Part shown: piece by piece, positions 48,801-56,610 of the stretch
Layout of the letters: the number at the start of each line of letters is the position of its first letter
Numbering within the stretch: position 1 is the first letter of the stretch
DNA from: Brienomyrus brachyistius
Lineage: Eukaryota > Chordata > Actinopteri > Osteoglossiformes > Mormyridae
Assembly (NCBI RefSeq): GCF_023856365.1
Contig: NC_064540.1
Coordinates: 12,797,191 to 12,861,190, forward strand
Direction of reading: 5' to 3'
Length of the DNA: 64,000 bases
Made by a program: the position numbers and the translations under genes
The notes under the pieces: generated by a model
Database searches by the model: none
Seen by the model: the letters and a program-made list of their open reading frames with translations, nothing else
Told to the model about the DNA's origin: nothing

Positions 48801-51800
48801 GGTGAGAAGATTCATCTTTCAACAGGACAATGACATGAAACATAATCAGAATCAGATTCAGCTTTATTGGCCAAGTATGTTTAGGGAATTTGTCTCTCGT
48901 TTGTCATCGCTCTCAATGTACTTAAACAAGACAGACATACGTCAATGAGACAACAGAAAAAAAAATAATTAACTACAGTACGGACAGAAGAGATTTAAGG
49001 CAGAAGAACATAGTACAAAGGTGCATAATCCAAGATGCTGGATGCTATACTGTATATACATGAAGTACAGTGGATGATTGGTGATAGCAGATATTGCACA
49101 AGTATTGTCTTTGATATTTAAGTGGTCATCAGAGTGATGGCCTGTGAAAAGAAGTGTCTGGCTCTTTTGGAGTGCAGTGCTCTGTAGCGCTTGCCAGGAG
49201 GGTTTCGAACAGGTTATGACCAGGGTGTGACTGGTCTGCAGTGATTTTGCCTGCCCGTTTCCTGATTCTGAACATGTATAAGTCTTAAATGGAGGACAGG
49301 TCAGCACCAACGTTTTTTTCTGCATTCATAACTGTCCATTGCAGTCTCTTCCTGTCCTGTTTGGTGGCTGAACCAAACCAGACAGTGATGGATGTGCAGA
49401 GAACAGACTGTAGTGTTTGCGGAGTAGAACTGAATCAGCAGCTCCTGAGGCAGGTTGAACTTCCTGAGCTGGCACAGGAAATACATCCTCTGTTGGACCC
49501 TTTGGAAAATTTTGTCTATGTTGACCACCCACTTTAGGTCCAGGGAGACTGGGGATTCCAGAAACCAGAAGGGTTCCACCGTAGACATGGTACTGTTGTG
49601 TATGGTAATGGGGGGCAGTACTGGGGGGCACCTCCGCAAGTCTACTATCATGTCCACTGTTTTAAGCATGTTCATCTCAAAGTTGTTCTGACTGCACCAG
49701 AGGGCCAGTTGTTCAGCCTCCCACCTGTATGCAAACTCATCACGGTGCTTGATGAGGCCAATGACCATCATGTCATCTGTAAACTTCAGGAGCTTAACGG
49801 ATGGGTCCGCCTAGATGCAGTCATTTGTGTAGAGGGAGAAGAGCAGAGGGGAGAGGACAATCCCCTATGGGGTGCCAGTGCTGATTGTATGGGTGCTGGA
49901 TGTGATTTTTTCCAGCCTCACCTGCTGCTTCCTGTCTGTCAGAAAGTTTGCGATCCACTGGCAGATGGGGGCTGGTACAGTCAGATGGGTGAGTTTGGAG
50001 CGTAGGACTTCTGGAAGAATGGTGTTAAACAGTGTTAAATGCCAAGCTAACATCCACAAACAGATTAAGGCCAAAGCAGCATTGGAATAGTTCAAAAACA
50101 AAAAGATGAATGTTCTGTAATAGCTGAGTCAAAGCCCTGATCTTAACCCTACTGAGAATCTGTGGCACAATTTGAAAACTGCTGTGGAGAGGTGCCATCC
50201 CTCCAACCTAGAAGACCTCTATAAATTCTGCCCTGAAGAACGGGGAAGAATTCCTCCTGAACAGTGTGCAAAACTGGTACATACATACCCCAAAAGAATT
50301 AAGGCTGTTATTGCAGGAAAACAGTCCTTGACAAAACATTAATGTGTAGGGGCTGAATACGTATGCAATCACTAATTCTGAGTTTTCTTCTTCAGTTAAA
50401 TATATCAACAGAAAATGGTTTATTTTGACGTTTTCATAAAGATACATTCAATATTTTTTTAGCAATACAATGTTGCATGAGCAGTGATCTCACTAACTGT
50501 CCGTGATCGACTGACAAAATTTGACACCGTGGGGTCGGTCAGCAGGATAAATTTTGCGGCTATTGGTATTGAGTATTTTTCCATTTGGCGAAAAGCTTTG
50601 TTCACCACGTCTTTGTAGTGATGATAGACATGAGGCTCTGCATAATAGGAAGGACTCTCATGCACCATGAGTCATTGAGCTAAAGTAAAGTGAGTTAAGC
50701 CAGTTGGTGATTGACTGTGTTCTCTGGCTTGGGAACTCCTCTCTCACAGTAGTTTGTGATTAAAATTTCATTTACAATAGTTACTACAGGTCAAAATGGA
50801 ATCCATACTAATTCTGTATTTTCTATGTTTTAAAAAATCTATATAATCTTTCTGGCCTGAACTATACTATTACGATTCAATAGATATTGATTATATCGCA
50901 TTCTGCATGTGTGGGTCTTTAACAGCATTTCCATGTAATGTTGCTTGTTGGTTTCTGCAGGTACCTAGCTAAGCTCTCAGCCATGGGAAGTATTTCTGAG
51001 GAGGAGACATGTGAAAAACTAAAAGGCCTGATCCAGAAGCAGGTACAGATCTGTAAGCGCAATGTGGAAGTCATGGACGCCGTTCGGCGGGGAGCCCAGC
51101 TTGCTATAGATGAATGCCAATTCCAGTTCCGCAATCGTCGCTGGAACTGCTCCACCATGGACACACTGCCCATTTTTGGCAAAGTGGTCTCTCAAGGTAA
51201 GAAATCTGTATTTCCACATTGGGTTCTGCTCTGGTCAGCTAAGACCAGGCGACAGTGGTCAAAGCTCACCAAAATTGGACAGATAAAGACACAGGAAAAA
51301 TATTACCTGTTCTAATGAAATTAATTTTCTTCTGTGACATGCATACTACTCAAAGCAATTAGACTCTGTGACCAGGACATTTCCTCCCTGTAACAAGCAA
51401 TCGTCTACATTATTACCAAATGATAAAGGATGCTATGGCATTTTAGTTATGTTTGCAAAAATTTATTTTTGACTGAGTTGGCATGCAAGCTTAGTCTTGA
51501 AGAATGTTGGTAGCATAGACTGTTATCAGCTTGTCAGGTCTGGTTATGCTCTCCTTCTTGGGTGGAACAGTCCAACGGCAAAGAGCTGCTGTTGGGATTG
51601 GGGCACATTTTTTGGTTCCTAGCATAATTGGCCAGGTAAACACCTCTGATGGCTGCTGGGATAATGGAGATGGTCCAAAGAAAGACTGGAAATGTTGTGT
51701 AATGCTAAAAACAAAATAGCTTAATTTTTAAACCTTTTTTATTCTTAAGACCAGGATTCAATTAAACTCAATCAAAGAAAGTAATCTGGCTACTCAACAG

Positions 51801-54800
51801 ATCATGCGGTTCATTTTAAACTCATTTTGGTTGCTGGCCCAGTATCCTAACCTCTGTATTACCTGTCTTAGCAGGCACCAGAGAGGCGGCCTTTGTGTAT
51901 GCCATCTCCTCAGCAAGTGTAGCCCTAGCAGTGACTCAGGCATGCAGCAGTGGGGAACTGGAGAAGTGTGGATGTGACCGCAATGTGCATGGCGTCAGCC
52001 CAGAGGGTAGGCCTCAGATATTTACACTGCCGTTACTCTGAATTCAGTTTACATTGCCATAGCACCTTCCACAACATGTTTGCCCCAAGGCACTACACAA
52101 GAGTATATTATGTTCCTTAATGTCTCTGTATTGCATCTATGTTACCTGCATACATCCTGGCTCAAGCGTACCACTATTTCTGTATACCTTGAGCTTAATG
52201 CAGACCCTGACCACACTCTGTCATCCTGCAGGGTTCCAGTGGTCCGGCTGCTCAGACAACATTGCTTATGGTGTTGCATTCTCCCAGTCATTTGTGGATG
52301 TGAGGGAGAGAAGCAAAGGCTCCTCATCAAGTAGGGCACTGATGAACCTCCACAACAATGAAGCTGGGAGGAAGGTAAAATTAACTGACGCTTGACTGTT
52401 TTATTTGAAAACAAACTGTATACTGTAGCAATGTTTAATTTGTTGAAAATAAACTGATTGTTTTATAATGAAATCAGCTTCAAGTAAATGTTTGCTGTTC
52501 ACATTAATGCACAGATATACAGTTAAGGTCCGACTTATGAACCCCCTTTATGAAATCACACAAAACCTTTAATATTTCCATGTAAATGACCATAACAAAA
52601 ACAGTTAATACTTGTATTGCTTCCAAAAGAACAAAGACAAAATATCCTCAAAGTTTGATTAAGAAATTCTATTTTCATGCTGAATTTTAATAAGAAAACT
52701 GAAAAATTACAAGGCTAAAATCTTAGCCCCCCCCCACCCCCCCCGTGATTTTTTTCTCTTTCAAGACAAACCTGACTATTCAATTAGCTTTAAAATCACA
52801 CCTGAACGTTCAATTAACTTGCACACCACACCTGAGTAATCAATCAGCATTGAACTGAAGAAGCAATTTCATGCCCAAAAAAAATCAAATTAGTCTGGAA
52901 CTCCGATAAGGAATAGTAGATGCTCATCGTGAGGGTGAAGGCTACACTGACATTTCCAAACGTTTCGCAGTGTCTAGGACAGCTGTACAGTATATCATTG
53001 CAAAGCACCAGAAGACGAAATTTCTTACAAACAAACCTGGGCGTAGCCAAAAGCGCAAGATTTCAAAAACTTTGGAGAGAAAAATAATCAGAGATGTCAA
53101 CAAGGATCCTGGGTCTCTGGCAAAGTGACTGTTGCTGAGCTGGCCTCTTCTGGAGTTGATGCATCAAGGAAGACAGTTGTGAGAGCTCTTCAGTGTGAAG
53201 GACTTCGAGGTCACTGTCCAAGAAAAACTTCATTGCTGAAACAACAGCACACCAATGCCCGATTGAAGTTTGCCCATGAATATTTGAAACAACATAATAA
53301 TGAGTTTTGATGAGACTAAACTTGAGCTATTTGGGCACAGCTCTTATTTGGAGAAGGAAGTGAGGCCTTCAACCTTAAAAATACAGCAGCCACTGTTAAA
53401 CATAACGGTGGGAGCATCATGTTTTCAGGCTGTTGTACTCGTTTGTGATCATGGGGTCATGAAAAAAAGCAGTATTTTGACATTTTGAAGAATAATTTAA
53501 ATAAACCTGCTGCAAGTCTTGTTTTAGGATGACTCTGGGTCTTTCAGCAAGATAATGACCCAAAGCATACCTCCAAGTGGGTCACAAACATCAAAATCAG
53601 GGTACTGGAGTGTCCCTCAGAGAGCGTGGATCTCAATCCCGTTGAAAAATCAATGTCCATGCTTGAAAACCATGCAATATGGATGAGCTGGAATGATTTG
53701 CCATGGAAGATTGGGCTTGTATACCTCAAGAGACTTGTACCAACCTAGTTAAGAACTACAGGGAGAGGTTGTTGTCAATTGTAAGACAGAGAGGCCACAC
53801 TATTGACCGTTAAATGTCAGGGGGGCTAATAATTTTGATCTTGTCATTTTTCAGTTTTCTTGTTAAAATTCCGCACATCAATACAATATCAAATATCAAT
53901 ATAATCAAAGTTTGTGGATATTTTTGTCTTTGTTCTTTTGGAAGCAAAACAAGTATTAACAGTTTTTGTTATGGTACTTTCCATGGAAATATTAAGGGTT
54001 TTGTGTGATTTCATTAGGGGGGCTAATAATTCTGACTTTAACTGTACCTAATTTATCATACATACATACATACACAGGTGACCCAAAACATTATGACCAC
54101 CGCCACATGTCGTGAATAACATTGGCAGTATTGTACAAATGGTATATGTCAAGGTCTGGGATATATTACACTGTAAGCTGACATTTGGTACTCATCGTCA
54201 TGTGTTGAATGTAGTAGAAATGGGCAAGGATAAAAACGTGAATGACTTTGGTACAGGCCATATTGTTATTGGCAGATGACAGGTCAGAGCATCTCCAAAA
54301 CAGCAAGGGTTGATGGGGTGCTCATGGTCAGCCATAGTGAGTAACTACTGAAAATAGCCAGAGGAGGGAAAAACAGTGATCTGCTGACAGGGTGTTGGGC
54401 GGCTAAGATTCATTGATGTGAGTGTCCTTTGTTGAAAGGGCCTACAATAGGCATGAAAGCATCAAAACTAGACCTAGAATCAATGGATGAAAGTCAACTG
54501 GTTAAATGAATCCTGTTTTCTGTTGCATCCTGTGAACTGCTATGTGCATGTGGAACATCTTTGGGATGCGTTGGACTGAGAAATCGAATCCACGGCTACG
54601 TAGCCCCCAACGCAGCAGGACTCCATTCACATTATTCCTATGATCATCATTAAAATTATCTGCAATTTGTGCCACTGTAGCCCTTCTGCTCGTTTGTGCC
54701 ACATGGGGAAGCTTTCATTCACATCTCACATTGAAAAGTCTTAACTGCTCAACACCCTATCAGCATTTCATGGTGATATTCACCCCAGCTGACCTCACAC

Positions 54801-56610
54801 ACCCCACTAGCCTTGTCGTTTTCGAGATGCTCTGACCCAGTTGTCTAACCAGAATCATTTGGTCTTCATCGAAATCAAAATCACTGAGATCTTTATCCCT
54901 GCCCACTTCTTCTGCATTGAACATTTTGAGTACCGTATTTTAGCTTACTTCCTAAAATGTCCCAGACTTTGACACTCACTGTTTTTATGAGACACACAAC
55001 ATTATTATTCTGGGGGTGGTCATAATGTTTTGCATCAGTGTATGTGTGTGTATTTATATACATACACAGTGAGAAAATTAATGTATTTTGGGAAAATGAC
55101 ATAATTCCGCTCACTGATTGGGGAAAAGAAATGGCATTTCCTACAGAGAAGAACTGAAAATTACCTGGTTTAGATTACCTCTAAGACGATCATTTCTCCT
55201 TCGGAAAAAAATAGGAAAAAAAGAATTTAAAATCATTTTATGTAACACTTATACAGATCTTGGGTTACTTTTTGTCAGCAGTAGGTAATTTTATAACTTA
55301 TTTGCTAATTGTCCAAATAAAGAATGGATAAGCTAATTAGGCTAAATGTTTTTATTCACTGTTTTTATCTAATGTTTTTTAATGTTATTTATCTTTTTAG
55401 TTTCTTAGACATCTTTCGTCAGTGACCACACAAAATACCATGATATGTCCTATTGCTAATTATTTAAAATTTAAGTTTCTTCCATCAAAGTCATACTTAC
55501 AGAATGGGTTTGTAGTGTTCAGTGGTCTCCCAATTGAAATGTATCACAATTTTATTTTTTATGTCTGTAATCATATTATTTTACTTCATTAATTCATATA
55601 CAGTCATATAGATCTTCACTAGAATGTAAATAGCACTTAAAATGAAGAGTTTTTATTTCCTGGAGGCCCTCAATTTCCTGCAGTGTTTCAAGAGCTGCAA
55701 ACAGAAGGTGCAGGTTCACGGTTACTGGCACTAAACGCCATACAGCAGATATTTAGTTTTTTTTTGCGATATCATTAGTTTGCACTGACATTCTGAAGTC
55801 AGATAGTGGGAAGTGCAATTTGTTTTTCCCAGTGGTGGGCATGATTTTTGTCATTTAACTGAATTTGGTATTACTGACCTTATGGTGAACAAAAAATATT
55901 TCAATCAGTTCAAATACATCTCAAGAATCATAAGATAATTAAGATGCATCAAACTGTGTTGTGTAACAAATAAGCTTGCAAACACAAATAAACCCGGTGT
56001 AACCTCAAGATTATCATTGAGACTGACTTGCACGAGGAATTGCTGTTATGACAAAATAGATAAAAGGTTCTGTTTATTTTAATGGCAACATGCCGTAATG
56101 ACTTGTTGGATTGTTGTGATATTGATTTCCTCTGGCATCCAGGCTATCTTGAACAACATGCTCGTGGAGTGCAAATGCCATGGGGTCTCAGGCTCCTGTG
56201 AGGTGAAGACTTGTTGGAGGGCTATGCCCCCTTTTCGCAAGGTGGGAAATGTGATCAAAGAGAAGTTTGATGGTGCAACTGAGGTGGAGCAGCGAAAGAT
56301 TGGCACCACCAAAGTTTTGGTGCCCAAGAACTCCCAGTTTAAACCACACACAGAGGAGGATCTAGTCTATTTGGACTCTAGCCCAGATTTCTGCGACCGT
56401 GATGCCAAGAGTGGGGTTTTAGGCACAGCTGGCCGGTATTGCAACAAGACCTCCAAGGCCATTGATGGCTGTGAGCTGATGTGCTGTGGGCGTGGCTTCC
56501 AATCAGAAGAGGTGGAGGTAGTGGACAGGTGCAGTTGCAAATTCCATTGGTGCTGCTATGTGAAGTGTAAGCAGTGCCATAAGAAGGTGGAGATGCACAG
56601 TTGCCGGTGA
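31671..56610 (+). CDS. wnt4: Wnt4 secreted signalling protein, complete five-exon gene
   Basis: Coding sequence joins 31671-31747, 50961-51196, 51875-52006, 52232-52374 and 56143-56610. It is 1056 nt with the stop and encodes 351 residues, the same length as human WNT4. Wnt4 is a secreted lipidated glycoprotein that binds Frizzled receptors and acts in kidney, gonad and midline development. Residues 1-22 form a signal peptide (ILALFYANA before SNW). NCST at Asn88 and NKTS at Asn297 are sequons. CHGVSGSC holds Ser212, the Porcupine palmitoleoylation site. The C-terminal [13 protein letters not shown] block is the Frizzled-binding cysteine-rich finger. All intron phases agree and there are no stops. 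Two arginines that human WNT4 has at 126 and 203 are Gln and Leu here. The N-terminus [11 protein letters not shown] resembles teleost wnt4a more than wnt4b; paralogue assignment is from memory. Confidence 0.97.
31748..33109. other. wnt4 intron 1, 5' part without recognisable repeats
   Basis: The first about 1.35 kb of the 19.2-kb intron 1 (31748-50960) has no element I can name, unlike nearly all of the rest. Low repeat content next to the first exon of a developmental gene makes it a candidate for cis-regulatory sequence. This is inference only. Confidence 0.4.
33110..34990 (-). pseudogene. L2-clade LINE relic, copy 1, in wnt4 intron 1
   Basis: The minus strand encodes the 5' to middle part of an L2-type LINE in several frames. 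At 34742-34227 an ORF has [15 protein letters not shown] and [19 protein letters not shown], then [10 protein letters not shown], an endonuclease-type SDHH(L) region. At 34213-33920 it has [20 protein letters not shown] and an [16 protein letters not shown] linker. At 33677-33276 the reverse transcriptase has [35 protein letters not shown] with a palm Asp, and [12 protein letters not shown]. The catalytic box and C-terminus are lost or damaged. Same broad family as 61-63.6 kb. Confidence 0.85.
34991..35339. other. wnt4 intron 1, nothing recognised
   Basis: About 350 bp of AT-rich intronic DNA without a recognisable element. Confidence 0.4.
35340..35838. other. GC-rich block of unknown origin in wnt4 intron 1
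   Basis: This is a GC-rich segment containing CCTGGAGACCGGGGCCCACC and CCTGGAGCCAGG near-palindromic strings, with a short C tract near 35697-35707. It abuts the truncated Tc1 copy at about 35838. It looks like part of a repeat, but I cannot name the family. Confidence 0.35.
35839..36419 (-). pseudogene. Tc1-type transposon, truncated, family D copy 1
   Basis: The right-hand terminus reads ACTTTTGGCCACGGCTG and is followed by TA (36420-36421). Inward on the minus strand lie the long terminal region and the start of a transposase ([20 protein letters not shown] then [11 protein letters not shown]). Homology to the 43.1-kb copy stops at about 35838. An extra CAGGGGTGGGCAATCC-like segment of about 100 bp (about 35996-36105) interrupts it and resembles an end of a hAT MITE. 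Confidence 0.8.
36608..36840. other. AT-rich intronic DNA
   Basis: Short AT-rich segment before the next LINE copy. Nothing recognised. Confidence 0.4.
36841..38605 (+). pseudogene. Non-LTR retrotransposon, unassigned fish LINE family, copy 3
   Basis: Plus-strand copy of the family at 9.3 and 15.5 kb. The linker encodes [20 protein letters not shown], then an expanded repeat (37078-37185), then [20 protein letters not shown]. The reverse transcriptase follows with [40 protein letters not shown] and [18 protein letters not shown] (palm Asp). Past 38080 the FADD region and C-terminus are badly decayed, but terminal-domain pieces can be followed to about 38605. It is 5'-truncated within the linker and lacks the endonuclease. 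Confidence 0.85.
37078..37185 (+). repeat. In-frame 18-bp minisatellite, six units, inside the LINE
   Basis: Six copies of ACTAAGTGGAATGCAGCA, differing by single bases, encode Thr-Lys-Trp-Asn-Ala-Ala in frame with the flanking LINE linker. Related copies show a single equivalent segment at this place, so this is a local expansion in this copy. Confidence 0.95.
38606..38815. other. Intronic DNA, nothing recognised
   Basis: About 200 bp between the LINE and a solo LTR. Confidence 0.4.
38816..39081 (+). mobile_element. Solo LTR (266 bp, family 1) in wnt4 intron 1
   Basis: Begins TGTCACGCCC and ends CGAACGTAACA. Flanked by GATGC (38811-38815) and GATAC (39082-39086), a 5-bp duplication with one mismatch. 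The GTGTGCCACGCCCCC block places it with the 18.7 and 29.4 kb copies. CCTGCCTGCC repeats lie near its end. No internal retroelement region adjoins it. Confidence 0.8.
39082..39499. other. Intronic DNA, nothing recognised
   Basis: About 0.4 kb. It may include the 3' side of the BEL/Pao relic that follows, but I see no motif. Confidence 0.4.
39500..42330 (-). pseudogene. BEL/Pao-type LTR retrotransposon relic
   Basis: The minus strand carries a decayed gag-pol. Near 41640-41570 is a CWRCGRTH zinc-knuckle-like motif followed by [11 protein letters not shown]. Reverse-transcriptase motifs follow with frameshifts near 40150-39690. These are a [19 protein letters not shown] block, a [17 protein letters not shown] block and [20 protein letters not shown], where YVDD is the catalytic box, then a [11 protein letters not shown] block. 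The order and the HQV...DRPLL and YVDDCL motifs are characteristic of BEL/Pao. Stops and frameshifts are frequent, no LTRs are seen, and a Tc1 derivative sits inside (40904-41542). Confidence 0.75.
40904..41542 (-). mobile_element. Internally deleted Tc1-type element
   Basis: TA flanks both ends (40902-40903 and 41543-41544). The terminal inverted repeats, about 70 bp, start CAGTAGTGCTTGAAAGTTTG on the left and end ACAAACTTTCAAGCAGCAATG on the right after one substitution-rich stretch. On the minus strand an internal piece of transposase remains ([16 protein letters not shown], then [13 protein letters not shown] with the first catalytic Asp). The rest of the transposase is deleted, so it is non-autonomous. 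It is inserted in the BEL/Pao relic. Confidence 0.9.
42335..42367. repeat. (AAATT)n microsatellite
   Basis: About five perfect AAATT units followed by one imperfect unit. Confidence 0.95.
42368..42956. other. wnt4 intron 1, nothing recognised
   Basis: About 0.6 kb of AT-rich sequence before the inverted-duplication arm. Confidence 0.4.
43143..44608 (+). pseudogene. Tc1-type transposon, family D copy 2
   Basis: TA flanks both ends. The left terminus is CAGCCATGGCCAAAAGTGTT and the right reads AAAACTTTTAGCCATGGCTG. The 1466-bp length is typical for Tc1. The plus strand encodes transposase pieces. These include a [16 protein letters not shown] block, [13 protein letters not shown] with the first catalytic Asp (43691-43987), a [18 protein letters not shown] second Asp near 44155, and a [12 protein letters not shown] motif with the catalytic Glu near 44265. 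Stops and frame changes separate them, so it is dead. All three catalytic residues are still readable. Confidence 0.9.
44611..45479. other. wnt4 intron 1, nothing recognised
   Basis: About 0.87 kb without recognisable elements. Its right end has a short CA run leading into the tandem repeat. Confidence 0.4.
45480..46105. repeat. Two tandem copies of a 270-300-bp fish repeat split by a microsatellite
   Basis: Units at about 45490-45775 and 45845-46100 share an initial GGGAC/GGGAAC..GTCCATT block, a CCTAATCCC/TATTCCCAATC block, a TTTTTACTTTTTT block and a final CAAATGTGAT(C/T)TATGCAAACC block. Between them are (CA)n at about 45772-45790 and (GA)n at about 45793-45843. A third diverged partial copy lies at about 59640-59775. 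I do not know the family name. Confidence 0.8.
46106..46940. other. wnt4 intron 1, nothing recognised
   Basis: About 0.8 kb of AT-rich sequence. Confidence 0.4.
46950..47335 (+). mobile_element. LINE 3' untranslated end (CR1/L2-type)
   Basis: The segment ends with ATGACAATAAAGACCCACTA and GACTTGACAC, the kind of terminus seen in fish CR1/Rex1/L2-like LINE 3' ends. No coding region precedes it, so it would be a heavily 5'-truncated insertion. The call rests on remembered terminal sequence. Confidence 0.45.
47336..47776. other. wnt4 intron 1, nothing recognised
   Basis: About 0.44 kb of AT-rich DNA. Confidence 0.4.
47777..50470 (+). pseudogene. Tc1-type transposon split by a LINE, family E
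   Basis: The left terminus is CGTGTCCTGCAAAAGTATTC near 47777. The plus strand has a transposase start ([20 protein letters not shown], a helix-turn-helix region), then [12 protein letters not shown] with the first catalytic Asp near 48560. An [11 protein letters not shown] motif with the second Asp ends at about 48845. A LINE then interrupts, and the transposase resumes at about 50086 with a [24 protein letters not shown] catalytic Glu region near 50130-50175 and [20 protein letters not shown]. The right terminus is partly decayed near 50375-50470. The LINE-free sequence is still badly frameshifted. Confidence 0.9.
48846..50085 (-). pseudogene. Rex1/CR1-type LINE inserted in the Tc1 element
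   Basis: Minus-strand LINE, 3' end at about 48846, where CAGATTCAGCTTTATTGGCC is a typical terminus of these fish LINEs. Coding relics are [40 protein letters not shown] and STGTP (50101-49865). Then come [20 protein letters not shown] and [20 protein letters not shown] (49771-49301). It is truncated on its 5' side within the reverse transcriptase. Its insertion separated the second and third catalytic residues of the host transposase. Confidence 0.85.
50471..50960. other. wnt4 intron 1, 3' end
   Basis: About 0.5 kb to the acceptor GTTTCTGCAG. No repeat recognised. AT-rich with a T-rich tract before the acceptor. Confidence 0.45.
50961..51196 (+). CDS. wnt4: wnt4 exon 2
   Basis: It completes codon 26 and encodes residues to 104 plus one base of codon 105. 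It contains [20 protein letters not shown], the [20 protein letters not shown]nt signature region and RRWNCST with glycosylation site Asn88. Acceptor TTTCTGCAG, donor GTAAGA. Shares the Wnt4 pattern without indels. Confidence 0.97.
51197..51874. other. wnt4 intron 2, with a Tc1 fragment
   Basis: 678 bp. From about 51213 to 51300 it carries a piece of family C Tc1 transposase sequence (CTCACCAAAATTGGACAGAT), listed separately. The rest may hold further diverged Tc1 sequence (51590-51640), but I cannot show that. Confidence 0.6.
51213..51300 (+). mobile_element. Tc1 family C fragment next to the exon 2 donor
   Basis: CCACATTGGGTTCTGCTCTG...TCACCAAAATTGGACA resembles the matching part of the Tc1 elements at 30.2 and 60.7 kb. 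It begins 17 bp after exon 2. No termini are present. Confidence 0.6.
51875..52006 (+). CDS. wnt4: wnt4 exon 3
   Basis: Completes codon 105 and encodes to residue 148 plus one base. It contains [20 protein letters not shown], then [20 protein letters not shown]. Human WNT4 has Arg where this has Gln126. The acceptor is TTAGCAG and the donor GTAGGC is weak. Confidence 0.96.
52232..52374 (+). CDS. wnt4: wnt4 exon 4
   Basis: Completes codon 149 and encodes to residue 196, ending in phase 0. It contains [20 protein letters not shown] and [15 protein letters not shown], both Wnt hallmarks. Acceptor CTGCAG, donor GTAAAA, which is weak at +4 to +6. Confidence 0.97.
52520..54044 (+). pseudogene. Tc1-type transposon in wnt4 intron 4, family F
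   Basis: TA flanks both ends. The inverted termini (CAGTTAAGGTC at left, GACTTTAACTG at right) extend over 180 bp or more with high similarity. The plus strand encodes a Tc1 transposase in several frames. The N-terminal half shows a [11 protein letters not shown] start near 52872, and [20 protein letters not shown] as helix-turn-helix. Later pieces are [40 protein letters not shown] and a [10 protein letters not shown] motif with the first catalytic Asp. [10 protein letters not shown] and NPVEKS-type remnants of the rest lie near 53545-53650. Frameshifts and stops make it dead. Its 1525-bp length is otherwise nearly complete. Confidence 0.92.
54073..55040. mobile_element. Foldback Tc1-type element (two inverted 5' halves)
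   Basis: TA flanks both ends. The ends are CACAGGTGACCCAAAACATT at left and AATGTTTTGCATCAGTG at right. The left arm on the + strand (54226-54480) and the right arm on the - strand (about 54975-54720) both read the same way: GGGCA(A/G)GGATAAA, then GTCAGAGCATCTC, then AGGGTGTTG(G/A)GC, then TCA(T)TGATGTGAG-like segments. Each is therefore the 5' half of the same element. The centre (54490-54720) has transposase sequence ([20 protein letters not shown], minus strand) from the right arm only. No intact transposase. Confidence 0.8.
56143..56610 (+). CDS. wnt4: wnt4 exon 5 (terminal)
   Basis: Phase-0 start, residues 197-351 and the TGA stop. It begins [10 protein letters not shown], and [10 protein letters not shown] holds the lipid-acceptor Ser212. 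It continues with [59 protein letters not shown] and the closing [13 protein letters not shown] motif. Human WNT4 has Arg at 203 where this has Leu. The cysteine pattern is complete. Confidence 0.98.
   Translation, partial: AILNNMLVECKCHGVSGSCEVKTCWRAMPPFRKVGNVIKEKFDGATEVEQRKIGTTKVLVPKNSQFKPHTEEDLVYLDSSPDFCDRDAKSGVLGTAGRYCNKTSKAIDGCELMCCGRGFQSEEVEVVDRCSCKFHWCCYVKCKQCHKKVEMHSCR

Larger units (their letters stand above)
52375..56142. other. wnt4 intron 4 (3.77 kb)
   Basis: It contains a full-length Tc1 element, a foldback Tc1 element 28 bp after it, and about 1.1 kb of AT-rich DNA (55043-56142) without recognised elements before the acceptor GGCATCCAG. Confidence 0.9.

Noticed and set aside
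51480..51720. Open frame in wnt4 intron 2 as an alternative exon
   Set aside because: It has no splice sites matching the Wnt phase, its protein has no Wnt motif, and the five-exon gene is complete without it.
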